Assembly (NCBI RefSeq): GCF_043641665.1
Contig: NC_092186.1
Coordinates: forward strand, 14,936,001-15,000,000
Direction of reading: 5' to 3'
DNA: 64,000 nt
Origin: Enoplosus armatus
Taxonomy: Eukaryota; Chordata; Actinopteri; Centrarchiformes; Enoplosidae
A program made the position numbers and the translations under genes. The number at the start of each line of letters is the position of its first letter. The stretch's first letter is position 1. Below, one piece after another: positions 1-13,300 of the stretch. The notes beneath the pieces are model-generated. The model ran no database searches, was not told where the DNA came from, and saw only the letters and a program-made list of their open reading frames with translations.

Positions 1-1242
1 ACTTTTCCCCAACATGCTCGGTTGTTTGCTCTCATGATTTAGCAAATAAACTTTTTTTCTCTCTTTGGAACATAAACTATAATTTCTCAAATGGTCTAAA
101 AAAAGTTCATCTGTCTGGTTCAGTGAAGTGTTTCAGCAAGAGTTTAGAGGTTCTCATGAGGTTTAAGGTTTCCTCAACTTTGTGCTGTATAAAATGTTAC
201 AGTGATGAGATTTCAGCAGCATAAATTATTTACACAATCTAATGTTTGCATTTACAGTAGAAACTCAATTAGGCACCACATGATATATAAACACAATTTT
301 AAAGTGAGCAAACTGTGGGGGGATTTTCATGCCAAGCGTGACAATGTGCTCCTCCTCCCTGAAGCCAGCTGTCCCTCATGGCAGTAATCCCTCCCATGTT
401 GAACACCAGCACACAGATTATCACAATAATATGCAGAAAACCAGCAGCCGCTGTTTTCACAGTGAAAGTGGAAAAGTGAACAGGGTGTCTGAAAGTCGTT
501 AAAACCTCTGGGAATCAGAGCTGTTTTGTAGCCAGTGACCTTCAGAGCCATGTCAGTTCCCCTGTGGTGTGTTAGTACATGTGTGCGTGTGTGTGTGCAC
601 TTTACTGTAGGGGTTTGTCTGATTGAGTGGTACAGAGGAACCTTGCTAAATTGAGCGTAGAGAGACTGTCCTGGAACCAGAAGGACACAAGTTTGGTCCC
701 CTAAAAGAAACTCTGATTGCGTTAGCAGCCATGTGTGGTACTGAAGGGCTGTTGAGCAAGATACTTCATGCATATCCACGATGAGCTGTTGAATGAGAAC
801 ATCCACTAAATGCACAAGTGTAAATGAAATTCAGCAAAGATGCTTTACTGGCTGAAACACAGTGCTGGATCAGCACATTTTCCCAGCATGTGTGGACACG
901 TATTCTAAACAAGCAAAGGATTAGACGTCTAATTACACGTAGCCATCAACACAGAATTTCAAACACTTTTATACAACAAATGTAGTCATATACCAAATAA
1001 TTCCTTTGAATGTGTGTGTACGTGTGTGTCTTTGTGCGTCCTCTGCTGTCGGGGCTGCTGAGGGCAGAGGCTACGTTTCCCCGGTGGTTTCGTACCGGCT
1101 GCAGGGGAGGTGATCGGTGAAAAGGGTTTAATCGTTCCCCCTCAGTCGAGGTTGTGAAGCAACATTCATCACAGTTTCACAACTTCACCCTTCATCGTCC
1201 CTGTGCCACCACCGTGCAAGCTTGGGCACCCTCCCAGTCCCT

Positions 1243-1243
<1 letters not shown>
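1..1243. other. Intergenic DNA, no gene recognised
   Basis: AT-rich sequence with no open frame resembling a known protein and no convincing exon. Short TG-rich patches occur near 570-600 and 1010-1035. I see no RNA gene. Confidence 0.5.

Positions 1244-1288
<45 letters not shown>
1244..1288. repeat. (AC)n microsatellite
   Basis: An almost pure AC dinucleotide run of about 45 bp. A GT run lies about 120 bp downstream, so the two tracts are in inverted orientation. Confidence 0.95.
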
Positions 1289-1291
<3 letters not shown>

Positions 1292-1408
1292 CTGTCAGTC
1301 CCCAACCAGCTCCTCCTCGCTGATCCACACTTCACGGTCCATTTGATATTCTATTTTTGTTTAATTACATTAAAGTGTCTGGCCAGGTAGCTCCAAGGTC
1401 TTAGCATG

Positions 1409-1409
<1 letters not shown>

Positions 1410-1448
<39 letters not shown>

Positions 1449-1451
1449 GTG

Positions 1452-1489
<38 letters not shown>
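1410..1489. repeat. (GT)n microsatellite with GC interruptions
   Basis: About 80 bp of GT dinucleotides broken twice by GTGC. The open frames read through it on both strands are only Cys-Val or Thr-His dipeptide repeats and are not genes. Confidence 0.95.
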
Positions 1490-1664
1490 GTCCACTACAG
1501 GGCAACCTTGTGGCTCTGAATAACTCTGATATAAACACGACTGATTTTACAGTTACTGAAGGAGTTGTGGCAAGAAAACACACCATTGTTATTATGTAAT
1601 GTACTACAATTTGTGTTTTTGACTTTGTGCACCACATAAAGTCCATTTTCTCTGTTGTTTTTAA

Positions 1665-2103
1665 AAGTGTACTCGTACCAGTTTCACACTGTCGGACTCA
1701 CAATGAACAGAAAAAGAAAGATATCCTTGTTTCTATTCTCATTCTTCTTCCTTGTCAAAACCTGGTGACTACATTACAACACTTTGGCCAGAGATTCGGT
1801 GTGTTGTGCTAGCAGCGGCTAATGTAGCCTGGAGCCACTAGCCTCAAGCAGAGATGATGGACGAGCTACAGAGGTCTGATAAGCTCACTTCTCTCTAACT
1901 CCACACCTCCAGATTATTTTCATTTTAAAACTTGCTGTCTTCAGCAACAACCGACACAAGTGACATCATTTCAGGCAATTTATCAGATTTTGTGCAGCTC
2001 CCTCTGGAGCCACAAAAGCCATTTCTACAACTTTTTTCACATATGCAGTTTTACTCCCTGAGACATAAACACAGACTTAAATGAGTAAAATGGGTGGAGT
2101 GAC
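1665..2103 (+). mobile_element. MITE-like interspersed element, copy A
   Basis: This stretch aligns with 8334-8814 in the same orientation. The best-matching core runs from the GGTGTGTTGTGCTAG motif near 1798 to the CTCCCTCTGGAGC motif near 2000-2015. The far end near 2090-2103 (TAAAATGGGTGGAGT) resembles the reverse complement of the copy B start, consistent with terminal inverted repeats. No coding capacity is visible. I infer a non-autonomous DNA transposon. The left boundary is uncertain because that end is eroded. Confidence 0.6.
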
Positions 2104-2109
2104 AACTGT

Positions 2110-4915
2110 GGATCAATACCTTGAGGCTGTCCATCACTCCCCATTCACCCATGATGGCATGATGGGAAAATTAGTTTTTAATGAGACAATAGCTCTCCTC
2201 TTGACCTTGGTAAGAGTCTTCTGAGGATTTGTTTTCTGTCCCCAGGGAGAGTGCGATGTGGTTAAATGCATGGTCTTAGTTATTCATAAGAGCTTTAATT
2301 ATGTATGGGTGTTCAACAGTAGTAAACAGTCCTTGTGTAAAGTGAGAAAACTAGATCCTGGTGAGAGTCTTTATCTGCTTGATGTGATTCTGAGACTGGG
2401 AACATTTATTACTCCAAAACTTAAAGCAACATGATTGATAACCGTTTGATATCAGCTTTGGAAATTAAGTGTAAAGCTGTAAAGGTCTGATCACGCTGAA
2501 GAAATAGACAGTGATTGGAGGAGTTTGTCAGACCAGGCTGCCAAAACCATTTTGTACTGCTGCTCACGGCGTAATTTTCCTTCTTGGAGAACAAGAGCGA
2601 GTGAAAGTGAGAGAGAGGGAGAGAGAGGGAGGGATTGAGAGGAGGGGGAACTGAATTAAATTAAAATGAGAGGACACTTGGTTCAGATAACAGAGTCTGA
2701 TGGAGCCAGTTGACTGATGATGCACCGTTTCAAATTTTCTCCACACGATTAGCATTGCCAGAGGATTAATTCTGGCTACATAAAGTGATTGATCATTTCT
2801 ATAAATTAATGAAACAAATAATATATATATTAATAATGAATGAAGGATAGGCCTTGCCAGAAAGGCAACCAGCCATGTTGCTGCAATGCATCACTTTCAA
2901 ATTTGCATTTTTTACAAGATATACTTACACAAACACACATACCTATGACTCTTTTCAACACTCAGTGTATTTTCTTATGGGGACTCTCAGAGTCGATGTG
3001 GTCTGTTTTACACTTCACTTCTCCACTTCAAAGCCAATAAGTCAATACCATCCCTCTACCTGTGATTAAATAGACGAGGGCCAGGGATCAATCTCCTCTG
3101 ATCCATGAGACACCTTGAGATATTGGAGCTTAAATACCATGCAGAGTTACTCCCATACCTATGAAGATATTAGGTTTTGATCGGCTGAGTGATTGACTCA
3201 TGGAGCCCTTCTGCCGATCAGTCGATGGATGCAGTACGTCCCAGCTGCAGAGAGAGCAACTGGCCAGGAAATTACATGTGCAGGTCTGCCTCAGCGTCGC
3301 ATCACCATCAGTGCTGCTCTGCATCCAGCCTGCATGAAACATGTCCGCTCATCACACTGACATCACATCAGCACAGTGAAAAAGCAATTACTGGACTGAG
3401 CTTGTGTTGACAGCTAACTAATGAAAATGGAAATTTCCATGTAATTATGACCATTTTTAAAATAGTAATGGTGGAGTGGAGAACAAGAATAATGACAAAA
3501 TCACTTATTAATGCATTTATGTGCTATGCTAATTATGCAATTTCATTCATTCATGGTTCTTTCATGTCATTAATAAATTAATAATCTTATTCTACATATA
3601 ATTTTAAACCTATTTTCCTTTTTATTTCAGAGTGTTTGGCAGTACTCAGAGTTTGAAACAACTTTCCAACAAACTTTTCAAGTGTCTGTGTGTGTAGTCT
3701 GACTCATGTGTGCCTGTAGTGATTCATGTCAGCAGGGAACTCTACTGCTCACACAGGATGAGGAAAGCCCATATTTAGTGTTGAAAAGGTCTGGTTGGCA
3801 CCCAGTGGTATTTAGTTACAACGTGACGTCTTCAAATGATTTACAGCAAGAGAGGCCTGAAGAAGCAATTAACATCTGTAGTAGTTTGTTAACATCTTGT
3901 AGTGCATATGCTGTTAGAGCATTGCGAGAATTTCAGGGAGGAGAGACGGAGTGAAAATCTGTACCTGAATGCATCATACTCCACATTGAGCTGAAGGAAT
4001 TTAGCAAACAGGCAAATACTACTACTACTACATTTAGAAACATTTCTGTGGCACCTGAAGTTTAGATTATTTCTATCAGAGAGAAATACGGTGCATGGTC
4101 ACCTGAGGAAAGCTGTAAATGAGACGCAGTCATTCAGAGATTTATGGGTAATGACTGAAATCTGAATATTGCCTTTGTGAAGTGAAGCAAGTGCACAAGA
4201 ACCTGAGCCTATGCTGAGCCTACAAGGCATACATAGACCAGACATGGTATTGGGGCCTAAAGGGGGCTCATTAAAAATTCAGAATTGCCTCTGCTTTCTT
4301 CATCATTCAGTAGAAATGGAAGGTAAAAAGAGAGAGGAGGGAGGTGTGGGGGGGGGGGGGCAGTTTTGATATTTTTGTCTGGGATTTAATTTCCTCCCTT
4401 TACATATTTTATCAAAAGCCCTCTCTCCCACTTCCTTAATCCTCCCCCTTCTACCTCCTCTACTCCTTTCCTACTGTCTTCTGCCTGCTATCCATCATGT
4501 CATCTGACTTTAATATGCTTTACGGAGGAATATAAGTCATTCATCACACTGTGGCGAGGCCCAGGACACTGCCATGCTGCACATTTCATAGGCCAGTGAG
4601 CCTCAGCAGTAGCATGGGCCAGCTGTAGAGCTGCTAATGCCTCTATTTATTTCACCAGGCAGGCTTGGTACAATCCGTCACTCCAGGCCCAACAACCCTG
4701 ACTCCACGTCACGCCTTTTATGGAGCCACTAGCTGCTCCTTAGTAAACATCTCTCTGGTCACCTGATTGGCCTTTGTAAGGATGGATTGATGGGTAGATG
4801 GAGAGATAAAATGATGCATGGGAGTGAGAGACAGAGGGAGAATACAAGATGGAGAGGGAAAACTAGGAAGAAGAGGAACAGGGACAGGAACATTTTTTAG
4901 CAATGCAAGTGGAAT
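2110..4915. other. Intergenic DNA, no gene recognised
   Basis: AT-rich sequence with homeodomain-type TAATTA words around 3480-3600, a purine-rich GAGA patch at 2600-2645 and a G-run near 4350-4361. No plausible exon is seen. Confidence 0.45.
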
Positions 4916-5225
4916 GGCTCTAGGGATGATAATTATCTCAGAAACTGTTGGATGGATTGCCATGGACAGACATTCGTGATCCCCAGAGGATGAATCCTGA
5001 CGCCTTTGGTGATCCCCTGACTTAGCGTCTAATTTGCAAATATTAGCCTGCTAACATTCCAAAATAAGATTGGTGAACATGGTTAACATTATACCTGCTA
5101 ACATCAGCATGTTAGCATTGTTATTGTGAGGATGTTAGCATGCTGACAATAGCATTTAGCTCTAAGTACAGCTGTGCCTAAGTGCAGTCTCACAGAACAC
5201 ATATCTTTCTCAACCTGAAATTCAA
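4915..5225. repeat. Dispersed teleost repeat fragment
   Basis: It contains phrases I recognise from a very common fish interspersed repeat. One block reads like 'TGTTGGATGGATTGCCATGG ... CATTCGTGATCCCCAGAGGATGAATCCTGA'-type text (near 4945-5000). A second block has repeated TTAGCATG and GCTAACAT words (5045-5150), followed by 'AAGTACAGCTGTGCC' (5165-5180). The family assignment is from memory; it may be the tail of a non-LTR retroelement. No coding frame is present. Confidence 0.6.
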
Positions 5226-8200
5226 CAAAGCAAGCTACCTATGTTTTGTGAAAATTTGTTAAGTTAAGATACACATTATGTTTGGTTTAACTTCATCTCA
5301 ATATTACCTACTGGTGTCTAAAGAAATAAAAAAACAGAGGTCTTCACATAGGTGTGACACAAGGGACAGGACCCCAATCTCGCTGTACTATAAACATTCA
5401 CAAGCAACCAGCACAGAGTCCTTGCCACTGGCAAAAAGTAGGAAGTGGAGGATCACTGGGAAATTGGAGTCTGTGGGGAAAAGAAGTCATATTATCAAAT
5501 ACCATTCACGCATTGCTTTTAAATGACTGCAATTATTCTTTGAAGCACGATTAGCCTGTGGAGGATTCTCATGAGAGCAGTGTGGTGGATTAACTATGTC
5601 GGCCTGACACTTGTGTAATTTGACAGGGGACTGCAAGGGAACATTGCAAGCGGAGGAACATACAAGTTACAGTATATTAATGCGACTTATGTTGCAAGGT
5701 TCTGTAGGCTAATTATAAATCTTCAATCGATAAATTGAGAGATTAAAGTTAATTACAAACAGTTATGCAGTAAAGAAAGCCACATGGAAAATAATAGACC
5801 TTTGGGCTAATTAGCAGTGCTGAACCATGATTTATCACAGGTCATCCAAGTCCCAAATCCTCACATAATCTAACATCACTAATCCTTAATGGGAGGACTT
5901 GTGCTGTTTAAGGATTGCTGATCATTTGTGCAAGGTGGACGTGTCGAACATACTTGATTAGTGGACTCAAAATCAACCAAACATGACCTCTCTCTCTGCA
6001 TGAATATCTGACCTTCAGCTAAAGTGAACTGTGTGGAGGAACATCAAACCGTATGTGCACATCTGCGTAAGCCATATCCCAGTGGACTGTGTCATGTGTA
6101 TATTTTCGTCCTTGGGTCAGTCGCATTGTTTGATCTCTAATCTCTCAGGCTTTCTGTTCCTCCTTGTTGTATGCCCTCACCTTTCCTCACTTTCCCTCTT
6201 TCACGCTCCACCTTCTGCCTCCAGTAATAAACCACCTTACCTGTCGGTCTCTCAGACCCTGACCTTGATAACTATTGATGAGATGACGGAACTCTTTATT
6301 CACAACCTCATCTACCTGTCGTGCTGATGGAGAGAGAAGAGCAAACCAGCCATACTGTGCGGACACACACATCGTTGGCAGGCAGCAGGAGAGTGAAGGA
6401 AGGGATACATACATAGACACTACCTTCTACCTTCTCTCCTATGGATTAGGGCTCTATGTCCTGGATTTACCTCTGATTTCTTGGAGGTCAGAAGATCCAC
6501 TTTTTTAACGATTAGAAGTTTTTAATTTCCTCTATGCTAATGCAAATCTTTGACGAGCAAACATTCGTTTGCCCGGCCCACTGGCCTCCATGACTGATAG
6601 GACATGGTAACAGTGTGGAAAGTTAATTTAACCGGTCCTCCATCATCATTAGAGTTATTGATAGGCTGGGGAAAGCAAGCGGACTAGCAGGGCAGTACCT
6701 GTAGCCCACTCCAGCTGTCCTTTGGCCTCTGCCCCATTCTAATTTACTCCTATAGATTAGCTGTCACTGGAAGTGAGGCGATCTGCCACAACGTCTACCC
6801 ATAGGGCCCATGGAAAATAGAGGGTGTAAAGGAAAACATATGAATCGTGGTATACTCACTGGAAATGAGTCATTTTATCATGTTGCTTGTGAATTCTGGC
6901 TAACATACCTCCTCTCTCCTCTTGTTCCACTTGTTGATCTGTCCTTTGTCACCACACACTTTAATTTGAATCCCAAGATATACTGCCCTCTGTGTTGTCT
7001 GCACTGTGTGGGCCAGAAGTTAATGACCATGTTTGACGCTCCTCCAGACAACTTATGAAGCCGTGTGTGTCTGGTTAGGAGAGCAGCCTGTATTTACAGC
7101 CACGCTTTCCTCTGCTCGTCTACTGAAATTCTTCCTGCAGAGGCTGATACGGGCACCCAGGCCACTAAATCTTATGACATATCAGACCTCTGAACAGGAA
7201 CAGTAAACACAGCCGGCTGGAGGGAGGACAGAGACACTGGCTGATCAATAGAAACAGCATTTGCTTCCATTGTTTTTCCTCCTCTCAGCAGAATATGCTC
7301 CCTGCAATTAGGGTGGGCTTGCTGATGGTGTGCTGGGTGGACAGGGGATTAGATTTAGAAAAAGATTGTGAGAGGGAGGGAGAGAGAGGTGACAATGGAA
7401 TTGAAATAGTTGGAAACTGGCTAATTCATGAGATTCAAAAGGATGGATAGCATAAAAGCATAAGACATTATCAGAAAGAAAAGGCTCAAATATTAGTGAG
7501 TGGGAAAAATATATACTGTGAAAGAAGCAGCAATCTTTGTATTGTAACTAAATGCAGAACATGTACATATTGAGAGAAATGTCTGGGTATAGCCCATATT
7601 TTTTGCATTTACATTATATTGTGTACTGAATATAGTGGTGCTTCTGTCTACACACACATTGTACTCCTACATACAGGGATGACATTCAATTAAATAAACA
7701 GTTAGATTAAATTGACCTGAAGCTTTACTGAATGTTAATGTACGTTATATTGTCTTATTAGTATTATAAATCCATTATTTCAAATGAGAGATTTGATGAT
7801 TTTAGCTTTCGATACTTCATCAGTAAATAGAACATTAGGTTCCTTTCTGAGGTTAATTTGGTCATCATTACTCTTAATCTGAAAGAAGTCATGATACTGG
7901 TGGCTGTGGGGAAGGTGATGGTCAGACTGCATCATAAACAGCATGCAGTGCATTACACATGCAGCTAATCGGGTTAATTAAGAGTATGCTGATGAGTGAT
8001 TGGCAGGGGAATGGTAGTTTTAGGTTTACTGATTTTTACTTGAATTTTAATATTTCATAAATGTACGTAGGATGGGACAAGAAAGAAGTGAAGTCCCTTA
8101 ATGAACGCTGGCTAAGCTGCATTTCTTCACTACACTTTCATGCCAAGAGTAAACTTGAATTTAAATTTTAACTGAGCAAGAAAGAGAGAGAGCAATATAA

Positions 8201-8333
8201 TGAAATTTATCTTCTATATATGCTAATATGCCCTTACATTACATTGTTGATATTGCTAATATTTGCAGAATCTGTTGATTTGGTGATTTACTTGTCTGAA
8301 TAATTTGAAATAGTTTTGCAACATTTATTTTTG
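5226..8333. other. Intergenic DNA with possible conserved non-coding stretches
   Basis: No gene is recognised. Several stretches are unusually complex and rich in homeodomain/POU words: 5700-5900, 6520-6660 and 7880-8010. The 6534-6547 segment carries two overlapping octamer-like motifs. These are only candidates for conserved regulatory DNA; conservation cannot be tested here. Confidence 0.35.
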
Positions 8334-8814
8334 AAAGAGTACTCCACCGATTTCAAGATGGACAATTGTACAAAAAGTCAATAAATCAATGTAGCAGAAC
8401 CAGAAAAATCTTTTTTATTACACGCATTCTTTTACCTCAAACCTGTCGCCTACATTACCCATAATGCAACTCGACCACTGACAGTTCGGTTGGAGATTAG
8501 GGTGTGTTGTGCTAGTGGCGGCTAATGTAGCCTCAAGCTGCTAGCTTCAAGCTGAAATGAGGATGCGGAGTACAGAGGTCTGATAAGCTCACTTCTCTCT
8601 AACTCCACACCTCCAGATTTATTTCATTTTCAAACTTGTAGTCTTCAGCCCCAACCGATGCCGACTCAAGTGACATCTCTTGAGATAATTTATCAGATTT
8701 CGTGCAGCTCCCTCTGGAGCAATAAAAGGCTTTATACAACGTTTGTATAAGCAGTAGTATGCAAAAAGACCTGTAATCAGACTTTGATGTGTAAAATCTG
8801 CGCAGTCCCCCTTT
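8334..8814 (+). mobile_element. MITE-like interspersed element, copy B (longer copy)
   Basis: It starts near GAAAGAGTACTCCACCGATT (8332-8351). It ends with AAATCTGCGCAGTCCCCCTTT (8793-8813), whose reverse complement resembles the start, so imperfect terminal inverted repeats of about 20 bp are visible. The middle (about 8500-8735) matches copy A at 1798-2030 over more than 200 bp. No transposase frame is present. The minus-strand open frames across it are chance. Confidence 0.65.
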
Positions 8815-10338
8815 AATTGAAAATTGAAATGAAAGAGAGACGGACGGAGACAGAATGGTAGAAAGAATATGTGAGAAAGAGGAATCTGTTTCATGACCTG
8901 GGGTAACCCATTTGTGCCTACGTGGAGTGTGATCCAGCCTGAGTGAGTATTTATCAGCACCAACGCATGCAGACACACAGAGTTGTGTCTGACACAGCCG
9001 TAGTGTAAGAGCCATCGTCCCACGTTTCTGCTGTAATGTTGGGCCTGGGAGTTCCAGCACGGCCGCCACATCCTGCTGGTCTCTGGATGTGCGTGGTTGG
9101 GTGAGACAGGGGGCTGGTTAGAGCACTCTCACTGCTTATTAATGCTGAACAGTCACACCTGACCCTCCATAAATTTGCCGCCTGGTTTGCCACTCATTTA
9201 CAATGCTAAACAAGTCCTGTCTGTCTGCCTGTCAGTCCTTCAACCTCATCTCCCTTTCTGTCTCTCTCTTTCTCACCTCTCTATCTCCTTCCCTCTCATT
9301 TTTATTAAAGCTGAAGTGATTTTTTCATAACACATGTCCAAAGTTGGCTCCCCCTCTTTGTTTGGTATCACTGTCTTATCTTATGGGACTGGAGCAATAT
9401 ATGAAAATGAGATAAGGATATATTGACCACTGACTTTCATTGGAAGGCACAAAGCTCCTCAATATTAGATCCCAAACACTGTTAGAGTTGCAATAACAAG
9501 GGGGGCTTTATGAAAAGATGAAGAGGATAACCTTTAAAAGAAAAATGTAATTTTAATGTGAGGCAATATCCCCAAACAAAAGCCTCAAAGATCTATTATT
9601 GAACTGTCCTCGGCCAAAGGTACATAAGCTACTACACCTTTTTTGTCATATTATGCCTGAGAAAAAAGAGGAAATTGCAATGTTGAGGAAAATATAAATG
9701 ATTTTGATTGGTTCACCCAAAACACAAATACTGTTTTCTCACTTGCAGATGGCTTTGGTTTTACTTGTCTATCTGAGATTTTGCCTCCATCCCCATACAA
9801 TGGGGGTAAAGGAAAAAGCACACATTCTTTGTGGCATGTGCAGCACTGAAAATTACATTTTTAAAAAATGTCTTTTTCCAGTTTGTCAGGATAATTCTAA
9901 AAATCCTTAAATTAAAACAACCAAAGGAAGATAAATCCCTCTTTGGTTGAACTGTTCACAACTCAAACTCACAATGACAACACCAAAACCATAACCTGTG
10001 ATGAGGACTCAACAAGTGGACATCGCTTCATTTTAAAGGGATCACAAGCCAGAAAAGTTGAGAACAACTGCAACAGAGGTAAATTACAAAATATATTTTT
10101 TGTAATTTGGGTGAACCAATCTTTTAAATAATTGTTTAAATAGTTACATGCGCTAAACAAATGATAAATTATTTTTCTATAACCGAAGAGGTGTGGATTC
10201 TGGAAGGTAGCAGCAACTAGTGAGAAGAGATGGAAAGTGTGACTGTGAAGTTGTTACAAGCCCAGACAAGAATACAACCGTACTGAGATGTGTGGGGGTT
10301 AGCAGGCTGCCTGGGCACTGTGATGTTGTACCTGGTCT

Positions 10339-10340
<2 letters not shown>
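8815..10340. other. Intergenic DNA, no gene recognised
   Basis: No exon or RNA gene is recognised. A pyrimidine-rich stretch (TCTC/CCTT) lies at 9235-9300. Confidence 0.45.

Positions 10341-10377
<37 letters not shown>
10341..10377. repeat. (AC)n microsatellite
   Basis: A pure AC run of 37 bp. Confidence 0.95.
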
Positions 10378-10379
<2 letters not shown>

Positions 10380-13300
10380 GACTACAAAGGAATATTAACA
10401 CATATGCCTCACACAGGAGACAAAATGTCTTTTTTTAAAGTTTTTTTTTCTATAATTAAACCCCCCAGGCCCTCATGTCTCTTGTCCTCTGTCCAAGCAG
10501 TGCTCCAGTGAGCTCCCTGAAAACATGTCCTGCATAATCCCTCTCTCAGCGGGACACCTGCCTGACCTTTCGTCGGATTGTTGTCTGGCCGCCTGTATGA
10601 ATGTGAGTGTGTGCGCTCTTTCCTGTGTGCCCATGAATTGACATGTTGGCATAGTGCCCCACTGCACTGACAAATCTGGGTCAGAGTGAGCACACACACA
10701 CACATACACACACACATACAGACTTTGGTGACCTTCAGTGCATCAGGGTCATCAGCGTTGTTGTAGCAGCCAGTGCTTAACTTCAGATCAAATAAGTACA
10801 ATGTCATGTTGCATTAAGCCCATCTGAAAACATCTGATGCATACATTTTGTCTTTGTCCCAGGAGTGAGATGCATATTGTTGCCTGCCACCATATTGCTT
10901 CTACTATTTGATATAATCAGATGCAGCAAAGGATGCAGTTAACCTGTATAGTTTTGCCTCAACAGCAAATATATTAAAATAGATAATTAGATGGAAGGAG
11001 GACTAGAGAAAAGGACGATGCTGGTTAAATCGTTCATAAGGACACTGGGTGCCAGGGGGGCTCAAGGACAGCATAGTTAATGGGGCAAAGGAAATGGGGT
11101 GGATGTTAAATAAAAGGACGGCTGACAGGCGAGAGACACTTGACATGTGTTGGAAAATATCCATTTGTGATATAAGGATGAATAGTAAATGTAACCGCCA
11201 TGGAATAAAACAGCCTTGACTATACGTGGGGGGATGTGAACACCACAGTCCGTTATTTTAATGGCATCATGATATTTGCCCTCATGCAGTTTCCTTTCTT
11301 ACTTACTGCATTTCTGTTCACTGAATTAATAAAAGAAAAGGCACCATTAAAAATGTCTGGGAACTGACTTTAAGATGTTTGCTAAATTATTGCGAGTTGC
11401 TTCCACATTGATCATGTTTTCTTTTTTGTTCAAGTTCTGTCTTCTTGAGCTGTTGTCACTCAGCTTGTTGGTCCTGCTGCAGCTGCCAACCTGGATCCCG
11501 GGCCACGACGGGATGTCAGCACTCACCCGTCAAGTGAGAGAGTCTATGCGACACTTCTGCCCTACTTCCTTGGGACTTGACCTAGCACCACTTGTGTGTG
11601 TGTGTGTGTGTGTCAGGGGAAAGACATATACATGTGAGAGTAGCCTGTTACCTTCTTTGCTCTTCAGACAGTGACGTTTGTATTCTGTGTAAGTGTATGT
11701 TCACTTCACAAAGCTGGTAACTACCCATATGTATATGTGTGTATCCTTGGTTCAGTCAGCACCATACTAGTTTGTTTGTTTCCATATTTATCTCATTAAG
11801 ATTTACTTTACATTACTCCCAACCATTTTCCAATCCATAACTTTACAGTATAGATTGATTCCCTACCTTCCAGTTTACGGTTGCAGTAATCATGAAAATC
11901 ATGTGCAATGATTTGCAGCATCCAGCTTCTCATGTCTCAGGTGTGAGTGTTTGAATTCAACAACAAGACACACTTTTAACATACAGTAACTTTAACAAAA
12001 CCTAAAGGTGACCAAATGTTTAGTGTGATGGATTACCTTCAGCAAGCAAATTTAAGGACTCTGCAAGCTGATCACACAGCTAGAGAGGGATGTATATCAA
12101 TCTAAAATCAAATCAATCTAAAAGGCTGTGGTGCAAACTCACAAACGTGTGAGTCAGATCTTCTCTTAGTCAGTAGGTGTCTGACAGGATCCACCTGACC
12201 ACAGTCTCCAGCAGTGAATTATCCCTGCAGGCTCCTTTGAATACCTGTGTTGAGAGCTGTATGTATGTGTGTGTGTGAGTTGTGGGGGTGCATCCTGAGC
12301 GATGAGCACTACATTGGGGAGCTGCAACCTCAGCACATCTCAGCAACAGAGAGGATCCATCATCCAGGACAGCCCTAGAACAGTGGAGCTGCTGGTCCAC
12401 ATGTACAGACAGACATACAGTCCAGTACACATGCAGGTATACCCAACATGCGAGCTTGTTTATAAGCCATCCCCTGCCTTCTCACCCAAGGCTGCTGTAA
12501 TCAATCCTGCTGTGTGAGAGCTGGCCAGTCCAAATTAATGCAACACTGCATGCTGCTCTGCGTCCCACCATCTGTACTGAGCTGTCCGACTGCTGCCACG
12601 GACGATGAACAGCTACTGTAGTGTGATCGCACCCAGAAGCATCTCAGACACATTGGAAGTGAAGCGCATGTCCTGAATGAAGCAGAGACTCTCCAGGGGC
12701 ACCCCCCACATTACAAAACAGGCCAAAATAAATGCACAAAAACAGACTGATTTCAATTCAGACATTTTAATTGAGGCGGTGACATCTTACAGAGTGGAAA
12801 TGGGCAAAATGCAGAGCAGGAAAATGTGGCCATATAATATCCCGTTAGCTTGACAAAAAAAAAGTGACACAGCTTTGTTTGCAAACTACATTCTCTGACC
12901 TTATATAAACTACTGTCTCCAACAAATCAGAGGTAAACGGGTTACCAACAAAAAATGAACACAATTAAATCTGTACTGAAGACTTGTAATGAGATGTAAT
13001 TGTCCTTGTTATGATCCAAATGACTTGTCAATGGAGCTATTCACAATAAAGGTGTTGCAGTGAAATACATTTGCCCACACAGCCGGCAGAGGATTTTCAA
13101 AGACATGCAGACAGTGTCCAGAGGCGACCTCTATTCCCATCATCCTGGACGTGTGAGGACAGATCTGACAAGTCTAAGAGATTATTGGTGAGATTTGGTG
13201 AAATGGGGGCAATTTAGCCTTTGCAACCTCCCTCATATTATATCTCCAAGAGAGGAGGTTTGGGTTGTTGATTGTAGGCCATAGGCTCTCTGTGTAGGGC

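Noticed and set aside
8599..9071. Two overlapping minus-strand frames of 150-156 codons
   Set aside because: They lie largely across the MITE copy B and its flank, overlap each other in different frames, and resemble no protein.
11375..11674. 99-codon frame with a hydrophobic N-terminus resembling a signal peptide
   Set aside because: The C-terminus runs into a TG repeat and there is no similarity to a known protein. Hydrophobic starts arise easily in T-rich DNA.
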